22,292 bases of DNA, taken from assembly GCA_016934775.1 (NCBI GenBank), contig JAFGSP010000035.1, forward strand, positions 1 to 22,292, written 5' to 3'. Every line of letters begins with the position of its first letter. Positions within the stretch are counted from its first letter, which is position 1. Of this stretch, positions 1-7,266 are shown piece by piece. The notes beneath the pieces were generated by a model that was given only the letters and a program-made list of their open reading frames with translations, did no database searches and was not told the origin of the DNA. The DNA is from Candidatus Woesearchaeota archaeon. Lineage in GTDB: Archaea > Nanobdellota > Nanobdellia > Woesearchaeales > GW2011-AR15. The position numbers and the translations under genes are program-made.

Positions 1-20
1 AAAAGCACACTCTTTTTCAT
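1..20 (-). CDS. First codons of a leftward gene (partial)
   Basis: Only an ATG and about six codons (M K K S V L) are inside the window, reading leftward from position 20. The support is the promoter: the sequence agtatataag at 44-53 reads as a TATA box on this strand and is centred about 28 bases before the ATG, the spacing seen for other leaderless genes here. The product cannot be identified. It would be transcribed divergently from the aldolase gene. Confidence 0.4.
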
Positions 21-43
21 GAGTATTCCTGAAACATAAAGAG

Positions 44-53
44 TATATAAGTT
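44..53 (-). promoter_or_regulatory. TATA box for the leftward partial gene
   Basis: CTTATATACT on the minus strand, centred near 48, lies 28 bases from the ATG at 20. The predicted transcript would start at or next to the start codon. Confidence 0.45.
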
Positions 54-80
54 TTTGTTTTGAGCTGTGCTATAACAATA

Positions 81-118
81 ACTATTTAAAAAAACAAAAT
101 TATCTTACAAGTGGTGAT
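81..118 (+). promoter_or_regulatory. TATA box and ribosome binding site of the aldolase gene
   Basis: A TATA-like ctatttaaa (82-90) would start transcription near 113. A strong Shine-Dalgarno match, GGTGAT at 113-118, sits five bases before the ATG at 124. The transcript therefore probably has a very short leader with a ribosome binding site, unlike the leaderless genes nearby. Confidence 0.5.
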
Positions 119-123
119 TAAAA

Positions 124-771
124 ATGGAATTTTTTATCGATACTGCTGAAGTAGATAAGATTAAAGAACTGCATGACATGGGCCTCGTGGATGGAGTTAC
201 CACAAATCCCAGCTTAATAAAAAAAGCAGGCAGGGATCATGAGCAGACTATTAAGGAGATAAGCTCTTTTGTCAAAGGCCCTGTCAGTGTCGAGGCTCTG
301 AGTGAGGATGCAGAAGGCATGGTCAAAGAGGCTGAAGAATATGTAAAATGGGGGCATAATATCGTAGTAAAGATCCCTATGACGCCTGAAGGCATGAAAG
401 CAGTAAGAAAACTAGCAAAAAAGAACATAAAGACTAATGTGACGCTTGTGTTTTCACCACTCCAAGCTTTGATTGCTGCAAAAGCAGGAGCCACCTATGT
501 AAGCCCTTTCATAGGAAGGCTTGACGATATCGGCCATGTAGGCATGGACATAATTGCACAGATAAGAGATATTTTTGATAACTATGGGTATGAGACAAAG
601 ATCCTGGCAGCGAGCATAAGGCATCCTACGCATGTCCTGGATTCAGCATTGATAGGGGCTGATGTTGCAACTGTGCCTCCAGAGATACTCAAGAAGCTGT
701 TCAATCATCCTCTTACCGAAATTGGATTAAAAAAATTCCTAGAAGATGCTAAACAGTGGAAAAAGGAATAA
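124..771 (+). CDS. Transaldolase / fructose-6-phosphate aldolase (TalC/Fsa type)
   Basis: This is a cytoplasmic TIM-barrel class I aldolase of the small (about 215 residue) transaldolase/Fsa family. Family members either transfer dihydroxyacetone units in the non-oxidative pentose phosphate pathway or cleave fructose 6-phosphate. The opening MEFFIDTAEV with Asp6, the GVTTNPSLI loop (24-32), the Schiff-base lysine in VVKIPMT (Lys83), NVTLVFS (105-111) and YVSPFIGR (125-132) are all present, so the enzyme looks intact and full length. The start is fixed by GGTGAT five bases upstream. Sequence alone does not separate transaldolase from aldolase activity. Many DPANN archaea have a patchy pentose phosphate pathway, so this may be one of few sugar-rearranging enzymes in the cell; that is inference. 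Confidence 0.95.
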   Translation: MEFFIDTAEVDKIKELHDMGLVDGVTTNPSLIKKAGRDHEQTIKEISSFVKGPVSVEALSEDAEGMVKEAEEYVKWGHNIVVKIPMTPEGMKAVRKLAKKNIKTNVTLVFSPLQALIAAKAGATYVSPFIGRLDDIGHVGMDIIAQIRDIFDNYGYETKILAASIRHPTHVLDSALIGADVATVPPEILKKLFNHPLTEIGLKKFLEDAKQWKKE

Positions 772-795
772 GACAGAAGACCCTAGAAAAACCAA

Positions 796-809
796 TTCTT
801 CTTTTTTTG
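796..809 (+). terminator. T-rich tract after the aldolase gene
   Basis: ttcttcttttttt follows the aldolase stop by about 25 bases. Archaeal transcripts commonly end in such T-rich stretches without a hairpin. It sits between two convergent genes. Confidence 0.4.
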
Positions 810-811
810 TC

Positions 812-931
812 TTAGATTACTGCGAAGAGTAATCCACAGATACTGCATTTGTTGCAGTAGCATTTGCCAGAGTAGTATATTAGCTCTGTGCTCTTGCAGT
901 GAGGACATACAGGGTCTTTGAATAAGTTCAT
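812..931 (-). CDS. 39-residue zinc-ribbon protein
   Basis: A short frame starting at ATG 931 encodes 39 residues with a CPHC pair at 9-12 and a second cluster CYCNKCSICG at 24-33. This gives six cysteines arranged as a treble-clef or zinc-ribbon knuckle pair. The carboxyl end is hydrophobic (GLLFAVI). A TATA box (minus-strand TATAAATA, 959-966) is centred about 31 bases upstream, so the message would have almost no leader. Tiny zinc ribbons of this sort are frequent in archaea and usually bind nucleic acid or protein, but I cannot assign a partner. A longer overlapping open frame on the same strand (783-1007) has no family features, whereas this frame keeps paired CxxC motifs, which makes it the real one. 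Confidence 0.75.
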   Translation of the reverse strand: MNLFKDPVCPHCKSTELIYYSGKCYCNKCSICGLLFAVI

Positions 932-958
932 TTTCAGAAAGGATAATGAGTTTGATCT

Positions 959-966
959 TATTTATA
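959..966 (-). promoter_or_regulatory. TATA box of the zinc-ribbon gene
   Basis: TATAAATA on the minus strand, centred about 31 bases before the ATG at 931. Confidence 0.5.
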
Positions 967-1066
967 CTTTTTTGAAAAAAACAAACACATTTGTCTACTA
1001 TAATCATTTAAAAACAAACAAAGAAAAAATTATCTAATGTAAAATCTATAATAATTAAACAATCAA

Positions 1067-1510
1067 CTAAGAGATTTTATCCTGCTCTTCTTTCATTGTG
1101 TTGAGGATAAATCCTGTATGCGTCCTCTCCACAAATTCATATTTCTGCACTGTTTTCAGGAATTTATCAAGAGATTGTCTTGACTTGAATCTTGCCAATA
1201 CTATCGCATCAAAATCGCCTGTGACATCGTAGACAGCAAATACAGCCGGATGCTTGGCAATCTTTTTCTCGACCTCAAAAAGCTGGCCTTTTGATATCCT
1301 CAACTGGACAATTACTTTAAGGTCATAGCCTAGCTTATAATAGTCAAAATCAGTCGTGTATCTCTGTATTATCTTCTCATCTTCCAGCCTCTTGATATGG
1401 CTGATGATTGTAGCCACTGATGTCTTAAGCTTCTTGGCTATCTGTCTGTAAGATAATCTGGATTTTTCAAGAAGAATGTTCAGTATTTTCTGGTCAAGGT
1501 TGCAGATCAT
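1067..1510 (-). CDS. Lrp/AsnC-family transcriptional regulator
   Basis: 147 residues in the standard two-domain Lrp/AsnC layout. An N-terminal winged helix-turn-helix covers about 5-55, with LDQKILNILLEKSRLSYRQIA followed by the recognition helix around TSVATIISHIKRLEDEKII. A RAM ligand-binding/oligomerisation domain covers about 63-140 and carries the family TGDFD loop (97-101). Lrp-family proteins form dimers to octamers and usually sense an amino acid; the ligand here is unknown. The minus-strand TATA-like tatttaaatg centred near 1540 is about 30 bases upstream, so the gene is probably leaderless. RNase P RNA lies 48 bases upstream on the same strand, and its T tract (1551-1556) separates the two units. 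Confidence 0.92.
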   Translation of the reverse strand: MICNLDQKILNILLEKSRLSYRQIAKKLKTSVATIISHIKRLEDEKIIQRYTTDFDYYKLGYDLKVIVQLRISKGQLFEVEKKIAKHPAVFAVYDVTGDFDAIVLARFKSRQSLDKFLKTVQKYEFVERTHTGFILNTMKEEQDKIS

Positions 1511-1557
1511 TTAATTAGAAAGGGAAAGACTTGACATTTAAATAAATTTAGAAAAAG

Positions 1558-1860
1558 TGTAGAGCAGCTGTAAGCCACCTTCTGTCAGATTCCACATCGC
1601 TATGGACAATCTGCCTTAACATTCAACTAAGCCTCTTACAGAGTTGCACAAGCCAGGGCTCACCGTTTCATCCGTTCTCTTGGAGACGTCTGGAGGTTAA
1701 CTCAGCTTTGTCACCAAAGCCTTCGCATCCATCATTCCATAATCCAAAAGCGGTCCCGTTTCTGAGTGGTTGCCATCCTTTTCAGGATCTCGCTTCCGCG
1801 AGTGGCCACGATAGTGGGTGGACTTTCCTCAGCTTGCGCCGTAGTTAAGCACTGCCCTAC
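1558..1860 (-). ncRNA. rnpB: RNase P RNA, archaeal type
   Basis: The minus strand carries the universal RNase P RNA cores: GAGGAAAGTCC (complement of 1820-1830, conserved region I) near the 5' end and ACAGAAGGTGGCTTAC (complement of 1570-1585, conserved region V) near the 3' end. These two form the catalytic P4 helix. The ends pair perfectly as helix P1: GTAGGGCAG (1852-1860) with CTGCTCTAC (1559-1567), with one G-U pair. That fixes a molecule of about 302 nucleotides, normal for archaea. It cleaves 5' leaders from pre-tRNA together with archaeal protein subunits, none of which is in this window. A run of T (1551-1556) directly after P1 is the likely terminator. Confidence 0.95.
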
Positions 1861-1882
1861 AAAACAATAGAAACTGTATGTT

Positions 1883-1896
1883 GTTTTTAAAAGTTT
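1883..1896 (-). promoter_or_regulatory. BRE/TATA element of the RNase P RNA gene
   Basis: Minus-strand AAACTTTTAAAAAC is centred about 28 bases before the P1-defined 5' end at 1860, the expected archaeal spacing. It lies immediately beyond, and slightly overlaps, the end of the next coding region. Confidence 0.6.
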
Positions 1897-2230
1897 ATCT
1901 CTTTTTCTCAAGCTTCTGCTCTATCCGTTCCAATCTCTGGATAATCTCTTTCATATACGGGCTTCTTGACTGAGTGGTCTTCTGCTCTTCGCTGTAGAAT
2001 CCCAGCTTGTCTTCTATAAATCCGAAAATTATCATCACAATCAGCCCAAGAAAAACTATAGGAATAATCATGTCCTTTATCTCGATATCTATGCCGTATT
2101 TCTCCAGATTAGACATGAAAAGGAAAAGGACCATGGCCGTATTTATCATGGTTATGTAGCTGGCAGACCTTGCCAGGTATACCTTTATTCGAATCAGGAA
2201 TTTCCTGAATCTCTGGAAAAGCTGTCTCAT
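1895..2230 (-). CDS. Small two-helix membrane protein, unknown family
   Basis: 111 residues. A basic N-terminus (RQLFQRFRKFLIRIK) precedes two hydrophobic segments at about 24-42 and 55-74. The C-terminal tail of about 35 residues ends in an amphipathic helix (EIIQRLERIEQKLEKKR), suggesting a short cytoplasmic coiled coil. I do not recognise the family. It is divergent from the membrane-anchored winged-helix regulator at 2294, and a minus-strand TATAG/CTTTAA stretch near 2249-2257 could serve as its promoter. Positive residues on both termini suggest both ends are cytoplasmic. Confidence 0.75.
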   Translation of the reverse strand: MRQLFQRFRKFLIRIKVYLARSASYITMINTAMVLFLFMSNLEKYGIDIEIKDMIIPIVFLGLIVMIIFGFIEDKLGFYSEEQKTTQSRSPYMKEIIQRLERIEQKLEKKR

Positions 2231-2260
2231 ATAACTTCAACCCGGATTAAAGCTATACGA

Positions 2261-2272
2261 TTATTTAAATAT
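2261..2272 (+). promoter_or_regulatory. TATA box of the membrane-anchored regulator
   Basis: ttatttaaatat, centred near 2267, is 27 bases before the ATG at 2294; a leaderless message is predicted. Confidence 0.6.
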
Positions 2273-2293
2273 ATGGGCTGCATTCCTTGATTT

Positions 2294-2911
2294 ATGGCAG
2301 ATGAACCGTTTTTGCTTGTGAGCCTGGAAGAGGACAAGGCCAAAACATTAGCACAAGTTCTAAGTAATGATACTGCCAGGAAGATCCTGGACCTGCTCTC
2401 AAAAAAAGAGAATGCCACTGAAACAGAAATTGCAAAAGAACTGAAGATTCCTCTGTCAACAGCACATTATAATCTTGGCCTGCTTGTAAAATCAGACCTT
2501 GTCTCAGATGCGCACTTCAATTATTCTGAAAAAGGAAAAAAAGTTGTGCATTATTCATTGTCAAACAAATATGTGGTCATCGCACCCAAAAAAACAGATA
2601 AACTAAAAGAGACTTTAAAGAAGTTCCTACCTGTTGTACTCATATCTGCTGCCATGACAATAGGCATAAGATTTTTCTCACGAACGCCAATCTGGATTGG
2701 TGCTGAGAATGATGCTGCATACAGTGTAATGCAGGCTGTTGCTGATGAAGCTACTTCAAGGGCTGCAGAAGAAACATTAAAAATTGCACCTCCTGCTGCC
2801 AGCCCATTAATCCAGTCCCAGGAATTTGCTGTATGGTTTCTTTTTGGGACGATATTTGCCCTTGTAGTATATTTTGTATGGGCTGAAATTATCCTGAAAA
2901 AGAAAAAATAG
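2294..2911 (+). CDS. Membrane-anchored winged-helix (ArsR-like) regulator
   Basis: 205 residues. A winged helix-turn-helix occupies about 17-95: VLSNDTARKILDLLSKKE, then TETEIAKELKIPLSTAHYNLGLLVKSDLV (recognition helix about 54-66), then a beta wing around KGKKVVHYSLSNK. After a basic linker come two hydrophobic segments at about 111-127 and 182-200. The loop between them (about 130-180, rich in Ala and Glu) would be outside the cell, and the tail is KKKK. The arrangement implies DNA binding tethered to the membrane, with the outer loop or the membrane as the sensor; that is inference. Such membrane-bound ArsR-like proteins are common in archaea. The neighbour at 2912-3352 ends one base after this stop, on the other strand. 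Confidence 0.85.
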   Translation: MADEPFLLVSLEEDKAKTLAQVLSNDTARKILDLLSKKENATETEIAKELKIPLSTAHYNLGLLVKSDLVSDAHFNYSEKGKKVVHYSLSNKYVVIAPKKTDKLKETLKKFLPVVLISAAMTIGIRFFSRTPIWIGAENDAAYSVMQAVADEATSRAAEETLKIAPPAASPLIQSQEFAVWFLFGTIFALVVYFVWAEIILKKKK

Positions 2912-3352
2912 TTATTCACTTAATATCTGCTCTTCAATCGGTTCTTTTGGCATCTTCTTGTTGAGATAATCTTTATGTATGAAAAGGAGGACAAAAAAAC
3001 CAAGATATGCCATTGCTTCCAAATATTTTTCTGAGACTATTGAAGCCAATATCCCGAAACAAAAAAGGAACAGACCAAAATACCAAGACCATCTTTTCCT
3101 GTCAAAAAATCCAAAAAACAATGTCCCTCCTGCAATAATTATAAAGACTGATTCGACAACATCAATATAGCCAAGAGGCATCATAACCATATTAATAAAA
3201 ATGACTGTAACTATAGACAACTTAAGAAACCAGATATATGCAGGTACTTTTTTTTTATAATCATCTTGGATATAATGCAATTCTTTCTTTTCCAGCTTCT
3301 CCTGGAGCTTATTCACTTTTTTTTCATATTTAGCTTCAGATTCCTGAGACAT
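2912..3352 (-). CDS. Small polytopic membrane protein with N-terminal coiled coil
   Basis: 146 residues. A charged helix (YEKKVNKLQEKLEKKELHYIQDDYKKK, about 9-35) precedes four hydrophobic segments, roughly 39-60, 65-82, 89-107 and 110-126, and a charged tail (KMPKEPIEEQILSE). No family recognised. The stop codon abuts the stop of the convergent membrane-anchored regulator, so the two messages must overlap at their 3' ends. The start ATG is 25 bases from the centre of a minus-strand TATA box. Confidence 0.75.
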   Translation of the reverse strand: MSQESEAKYEKKVNKLQEKLEKKELHYIQDDYKKKVPAYIWFLKLSIVTVIFINMVMMPLGYIDVVESVFIIIAGGTLFFGFFDRKRWSWYFGLFLFCFGILASIVSEKYLEAMAYLGFFVLLFIHKDYLNKKMPKEPIEEQILSE

Positions 3353-3372
3353 ATAATCTGAGTCTGTTTCCA

Positions 3373-3383
3373 GATATATAAAA
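3373..3383 (-). promoter_or_regulatory. TATA box of the 146-residue membrane protein gene
   Basis: Minus-strand TTTTATATATC, centred near 3377, about 25 bases before the ATG at 3352. Confidence 0.55.
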
Positions 3384-3394
3384 TTTGTGCCACG

Positions 3395-3500
3395 ACTGGC
3401 GCTGCATGAGCCCGAAAAAGTGTGTGTTCCTTTTTGTATAGAATAGCTTTTTTAGCAAAACTGCTACACACGTTTACCTGACTTAGGATAGCCCCTCCCC
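3395..3500. other. Intergenic stretch resembling a decayed mobile-element end
   Basis: The 204-base gap between the two genes holds gacttaggatagcccc (3480-3495), which matches 14 of 16 bases of the right end of the inverted-repeat element near 11617. It also holds acacac/tttac just inside that end and aaaaagtgtgtg at 415-425 past 3000 in the opposite sense. Short hairpins such as TAGCAAAACTGCTA lie between. The left end (near 3399, ggcgctg) is a poor match and I see no target duplication. If this is a relative of the element, it is badly decayed. Confidence 0.35.
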
Positions 3501-3524
3501 AATAGAAACCTTTTTATTGTAGTT

Positions 3525-3553
3525 GTATTTAAACTCTATATAAAAAAGAGGAG
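3525..3553 (+). promoter_or_regulatory. TATA candidates and ribosome binding site of the ABC operon
   Basis: gtatttaaa (3525-3533) would start transcription at about the ATG (3557), whereas ttttatt further up (3511-3517) would leave a short leader. A GAGGAG ribosome binding site at 3548-3553 argues for the latter. A third AT box, tatataaa (3537-3544), is too close to the start codon to act alone. Confidence 0.45.
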
Positions 3554-3556
3554 AAG

Positions 3557-4528
3557 ATGAACCTGCCGGTAATTAAAATAGAGAATATTAAAAAATCTTT
3601 TGCAGGCAATGACATACTATCCGGCATCTCCCTTGAGATTTATTCCGGTGAAATTCTCGGCATTGTCGGCGCATCAGGAAGCGGCAAGACCACCTTTCTT
3701 AATACAATCATAGGATTCCTCAAACCTGACACAGGAACAATCTATTTTAAGAACAAAAACATTTTTGAGATGTCTGAAAGCTCCCAGTTCAGGCCTGTAA
3801 CAGAAGACATTGACGAAGTGAAAAGGACATTTGGTTTTGCTGCCCAGCACCCTTCTGTCTACCTTAACCTTACTGTATTTGAAAATCTTGATTATTTCGG
3901 CGCTCTTTATAATTTAACAAAAGAGGCCAGGCTAACAAATATCAACACACTCCTTGACCTTGTAGAGCTGGATGCTGCAAGAGATGTACTGGCAAAGAAC
4001 CTTTCAGGAGGAATGCTCAGGCGCCTTGATATTGCCTGCTCCCTGATTCATGATCCTGAGGTGCTCATATTAGATGAGCCGACATCAGATCTTGACCCTA
4101 TACTTGCCAAACATATCTGGGGATTGCTCCAGAAGATAAACAAGAGAGGAACTACTGTGATTGTTGCCAGCCACCATTTCACGGAAATCGAAGAGATATG
4201 CAGCAGAATCGGTATACTCTCACAAGGGAAGATTGAATATGTAGGCACTCTTAATGAATTGACCAGCATGCTCACTAAAGGGCTCCAGATCAGGATAGAG
4301 ACTTATCCAGGAAATTATGAGAAAATCCTGAAAGCGCTTAAAGACCCGCTGATTATTGAGAAAGAGAACAGGGGCAGCGAGTTTGTGATCCATACTTCAA
4401 AACCAGAAAAAGTGCTTCCTAAGATATTGAAAGTAATCACAGAGATGGATGAGAACTTAATGGATGTAAGCATAAGCAAACTCAACCTCAAAGATGTGTT
4501 TTCAAAACTGAACAAGAAGAAAAAATGA
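3557..4528 (+). CDS. ABC exporter ATP-binding subunit
   Basis: 323 residues, the ATPase of an ABC-2 type exporter. Walker A is GASGSGKTT (38-46), the Q-loop AAQH (95-98), the ABC signature LSGGM (149-153), Walker B VLILDEPT (169-176), the D-loop SDLD (177-180) and the H-loop His206. The ATPase therefore looks catalytically complete. About 90 residues follow the core: GLQIRIETYPGNYEKI and the ISKLNLKDVFSKL ending, the C-terminal domain typical of CcmA/NatA-like exporters. The insert SESSQFRPVTEDIDEVKR (73-90) before the Q-loop is longer than usual. The permease starts inside this stop codon (ATGA), so the two are translationally coupled and form one transporter. The substrate is not evident. 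Confidence 0.95.
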   Translation: MNLPVIKIENIKKSFAGNDILSGISLEIYSGEILGIVGASGSGKTTFLNTIIGFLKPDTGTIYFKNKNIFEMSESSQFRPVTEDIDEVKRTFGFAAQHPSVYLNLTVFENLDYFGALYNLTKEARLTNINTLLDLVELDAARDVLAKNLSGGMLRRLDIACSLIHDPEVLILDEPTSDLDPILAKHIWGLLQKINKRGTTVIVASHHFTEIEEICSRIGILSQGKIEYVGTLNELTSMLTKGLQIRIETYPGNYEKILKALKDPLIIEKENRGSEFVIHTSKPEKVLPKILKVITEMDENLMDVSISKLNLKDVFSKLNKKKK

Positions 4529-6504
4529 AGACCGGAAAAATTATCTGGAAAAATATAAAGCTCCTGCTTAGATCAAGGACTTCAACACTTGTATTGATAC
4601 TCGGCCCTCTGATAATAATCATCCTTGTTGGAATATCATTCAGCACAAGTTCATTCAATCTTAACATAGGGACTTTTTCTGAGAAATATTCTGATCTAAG
4701 CAATGATTTGATTGAAAAATTGAACCAGGATAATTTTGCAGTCACTAAATATACGAGCGAAGAGTTATGTATCGAAAGTGTCAAAGAAGGCAAGACCCAC
4801 GCCTGTATCGTGTTTCCGCCTGACATGGTGATTGAAAACGAGCAGCGTGATATCATTAATTTCCATGTGGACCAGTCAAAGATTAATCTTGTCTATCTTG
4901 TGATGAGCACACTGACCAGTTCATTTGGAGAGAAAAGCAGTGAAATAAGCAAAGAATTGACAAACGACATCCTTACCACGCTTACTGATGCTAAGACAAA
5001 ACTCAAAGAGTCTGAATCTGTATTGACTGAGATACAGGAAAAGAACAATGAGATAGCCCAGGATTCTGAAAGTTCTATAACCAGCCTGAACAGCATCGAT
5101 CTTGATCCGGAAACACTTGATGTGACTACTGAACTGGCAAATATAAATACGGCGCTGAATGAATTATTGGAAGAATCAGTTGACCTTATTGATGATGCGC
5201 TAGACACTGTAGAGGATCTTGAGGATTACGGGGGGCTTGATGCAAACCAATCATCTTATGTGAACAGCATAGAAGATGACCTGGAAGACCTGAACAGCAC
5301 AATAAAGACAAAACAGAATGCATCTGCTCAGGAACTGAGTGAATTCATGGAGGAAGTAACAGATGCTTTTGAAGACATGGCTGAAAAACTGGGAGATGCT
5401 GAAACTGTTAATTCAGACATCTTGGACAAGCTTACACTCGTGAAAAACAATGCACAGGAATTAAACGACAAATCAGAAAGCATAAACACTAAGATAAAGA
5501 CATTGATATCCAACATAGAATCCATCCAGATTACGGACACGGAAAACATTGTTACCCCAATACAGACAAAGATAAATCCAATAGTCGAGTCAGAAAGCAA
5601 CCTCGGCTTCTTGTTCCCAAGCCTCATTGTCATGCTGATCATGTTCATAGGACTTTTGCTTCCTTCAACACTTATATTGATGGAAAAGAATTCAAGAGCA
5701 TATTTCAGGACATTTACAACTCCCACAAAAAGCACACTGTTTGTTCTGGGCACTTACCTGACAAGCATCTCCCTTATATTCTCCCAAGTTATAATAATAC
5801 TGATTGTATCCCAATTCTATTTCAAAATAAATTTCCTTAACTCATTCTTCCTGGTCTTCCTTGCCCTGACAGTAATCATGAGCTTCTTTGTGCTTTTCGG
5901 CATGCTGATCGGTTATTTTTTCAACAGTGAAGAGATGGCTATGCTGGCTTCTGCAAGCATAGGAACTTTATTCTTATTGACATCAGGCATTATCTTCCCT
6001 CTGGAAAGCATGCCGGCATACATAAGCGGAAAAGCTAAATTCAACCCTGTTGTGCTTGGAAGCGAGGTTTTCAAGAAATCTTTGCTGTTCAATTCGAGCT
6101 TCAGCTCTATAAAAGGGCCGCTGGGAATATTATTATTGTTCTCAGTATTGATCGTGATAGTGATTATCCTAATGAAAAAAGCAGAGAACATACAAGTTAT
6201 AATGAAAAAGCCGACCAAACTTAAGGTAAGAAAAGATAAGGTCATGAAAAAGTTTGCTTTCGGCGAAAGAAATGCAAAAACATTGCCTGAGTTTGTTGTC
6301 TCAATACAGAACCTCAGCGAAAATGCGTTCCAGGATATGCTAAAAGAATCTGTATTCAGCGAATGGCTAACCCTGATATACAAGAACCCATATCTTGGAA
6401 AAAAAGTAAAAGAAGCAAAGACAAAGCAGGAACTGATAAAAATACTGGTAGAAGAGCTGAAGAAAGAATCTGAGAAAAAAGCAAACAAAGAGATAAAGAA
6501 GTAG
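4525..6504 (+). CDS. ABC-2 type permease with long outer coiled coil and C-terminal tail domain
   Basis: 659 residues. One membrane helix (about 19-40) is followed by roughly 315 extracytoplasmic residues. The first part (43-135) resembles the usual ABC-2 outer alpha/beta domain, and the rest (about 140-350) is acidic, Ser/Asn/Leu-rich predicted coiled coil. Five more helices follow at about 359-380, 399-427, 430-458, 467-490 and 525-549, giving the normal six. A cytoplasmic tail of about 109 residues (551-659) includes a stretch (about 575-647) whose pattern (F..S.QNLS...F......F..W......Y L....K.AKT..EL) resembles the DUF5752 family. The family assignment of the tail is tentative. Long outer coiled coils are known in YhgE/Pip-like ABC-2 permeases. 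With the overlapping ATPase it should export a hydrophobic or envelope-related substrate; that is inference. Confidence 0.92.
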   Translation: MKTGKIIWKNIKLLLRSRTSTLVLILGPLIIIILVGISFSTSSFNLNIGTFSEKYSDLSNDLIEKLNQDNFAVTKYTSEELCIESVKEGKTHACIVFPPDMVIENEQRDIINFHVDQSKINLVYLVMSTLTSSFGEKSSEISKELTNDILTTLTDAKTKLKESESVLTEIQEKNNEIAQDSESSITSLNSIDLDPETLDVTTELANINTALNELLEESVDLIDDALDTVEDLEDYGGLDANQSSYVNSIEDDLEDLNSTIKTKQNASAQELSEFMEEVTDAFEDMAEKLGDAETVNSDILDKLTLVKNNAQELNDKSESINTKIKTLISNIESIQITDTENIVTPIQTKINPIVESESNLGFLFPSLIVMLIMFIGLLLPSTLILMEKNSRAYFRTFTTPTKSTLFVLGTYLTSISLIFSQVIIILIVSQFYFKINFLNSFFLVFLALTVIMSFFVLFGMLIGYFFNSEEMAMLASASIGTLFLLTSGIIFPLESMPAYISGKAKFNPVVLGSEVFKKSLLFNSSFSSIKGPLGILLLFSVLIVIVIILMKKAENIQVIMKKPTKLKVRKDKVMKKFAFGERNAKTLPEFVVSIQNLSENAFQDMLKESVFSEWLTLIYKNPYLGKKVKEAKTKQELIKILVEELKKESEKKANKEIKK

Positions 6505-6517
6505 TATTTTATATATG
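6504..6517 (+). promoter_or_regulatory. TATA box of the TraB-family gene
   Basis: gtattttatatatg lies between the permease stop and the ATG at 6538, centred about 27 bases upstream. It gives the TraB-family gene its own leaderless promoter despite the short gap. Confidence 0.6.
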
Positions 6518-6537
6518 ACTGTGATTTCTGAAATATC

Positions 6538-7206
6538 ATGATAGTCTGGAAGAATGTCCATCTGCTTGGGACATCTCACATAGCTTCTGAATCAATAAAA
6601 CAGGTGAAACTTGGTTTTGAAACACTTGGCCCTGACATCATTGCTTTGGAACTTGATCCCGGAAGAGCATATTCTATCAAACACAAGACAAAAAGACCAA
6701 AAAATATGTTCTTATTAAAGCAGCTGGGGCTTGGCGGTTTCCTTTTCTATGTGATAGGTGAGTTCCTCCAGAAGAAACTTGGAAAGATTGTCAACATAGA
6801 TCCAGGTGCAGAAATGCTCGCTGCACTAGATATTGCTGAAAAGAGCGGAATCCCTGTTGCTTTGATTGACAGGGATATCCAGGTTACATTGAGAAGGTTC
6901 TCGGCTCATTTCAAAAAAAGAGAATTGCTTCGTATGATATGGGATATCATATCAGGAGTGTTCAAAAAAAATGCTGTTGTAAATATGGAGTTATCCAAAG
7001 TCCCTTCTGAAAAAGTAATTAATATAGTCTTAGAGCACACAAAGAAGAGATATCCTTCTTTGTACAGGGTGCTCATCCAGGAAAGAGACAGGCATATGGC
7101 TCTCTCCCTGTTCCATATTTCATCAGCAAACCCTGATAAGAAAATAATGGCTGTTGTAGGTGCAGGGCATCTCCGGGGAATGAAGAAATATCTGGAAGAA
7201 TTTTAA
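6538..7206 (+). CDS. TraB/PrgY family protein
   Basis: 222 residues covering the soluble core of the TraB/PrgY/GumN family, a distant relative of the TIKI metalloproteases. Family landmarks are all visible: LLGTSHIASES (9-19, GTSH), ALELDPGR (36-43), GAEM (90-93), DRD (111-113), the ERDRHMA motif (182-188) and VVGAGHLRGM (206-215). Archaeal homologues are often near 390 residues with several C-terminal membrane helices; here the protein stops directly after the GAGH motif, so this is the short soluble form. PrgY in enterococci limits pheromone signalling, and TIKI cleaves Wnt, so proteolysis is possible but not shown for archaeal members. The start is supported by a TATA box 27 bases upstream. 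Confidence 0.9.
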   Translation: MIVWKNVHLLGTSHIASESIKQVKLGFETLGPDIIALELDPGRAYSIKHKTKRPKNMFLLKQLGLGGFLFYVIGEFLQKKLGKIVNIDPGAEMLAALDIAEKSGIPVALIDRDIQVTLRRFSAHFKKRELLRMIWDIISGVFKKNAVVNMELSKVPSEKVINIVLEHTKKRYPSLYRVLIQERDRHMALSLFHISSANPDKKIMAVVGAGHLRGMKKYLEEF

Positions 7207-7231
7207 GCACTGTGGGATTTTCGATAAAGAA

Positions 7232-7243
7232 ACTTTTAAATAG
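7232..7243 (+). promoter_or_regulatory. TATA box of the site-2-protease-like gene
   Basis: acttttaaatag, centred near 7238, is about 29 bases before the ATG at 7267. Confidence 0.55.
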
Positions 7244-7266
7244 TATATTCTACAAGATATTAATCT

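Noticed and set aside
783..1007. A 74-codon leftward frame over the zinc-ribbon region
   Set aside because: Its product has no recognisable pattern, whereas the overlapping frame 812-931 has paired CxxC motifs and a well-placed TATA box.
1558..1860. Possible short antisense genes or a CRISPR leader in the gene-free stretch
   Set aside because: The conserved RNase P cores and the perfect P1 pairing explain the whole region.
5913..6539. A 208-codon open frame antisense to the permease
   Set aside because: It is Phe/Ser-rich low-complexity sequence, explained by the Lys/Glu-rich tail of the permease on the other strand.
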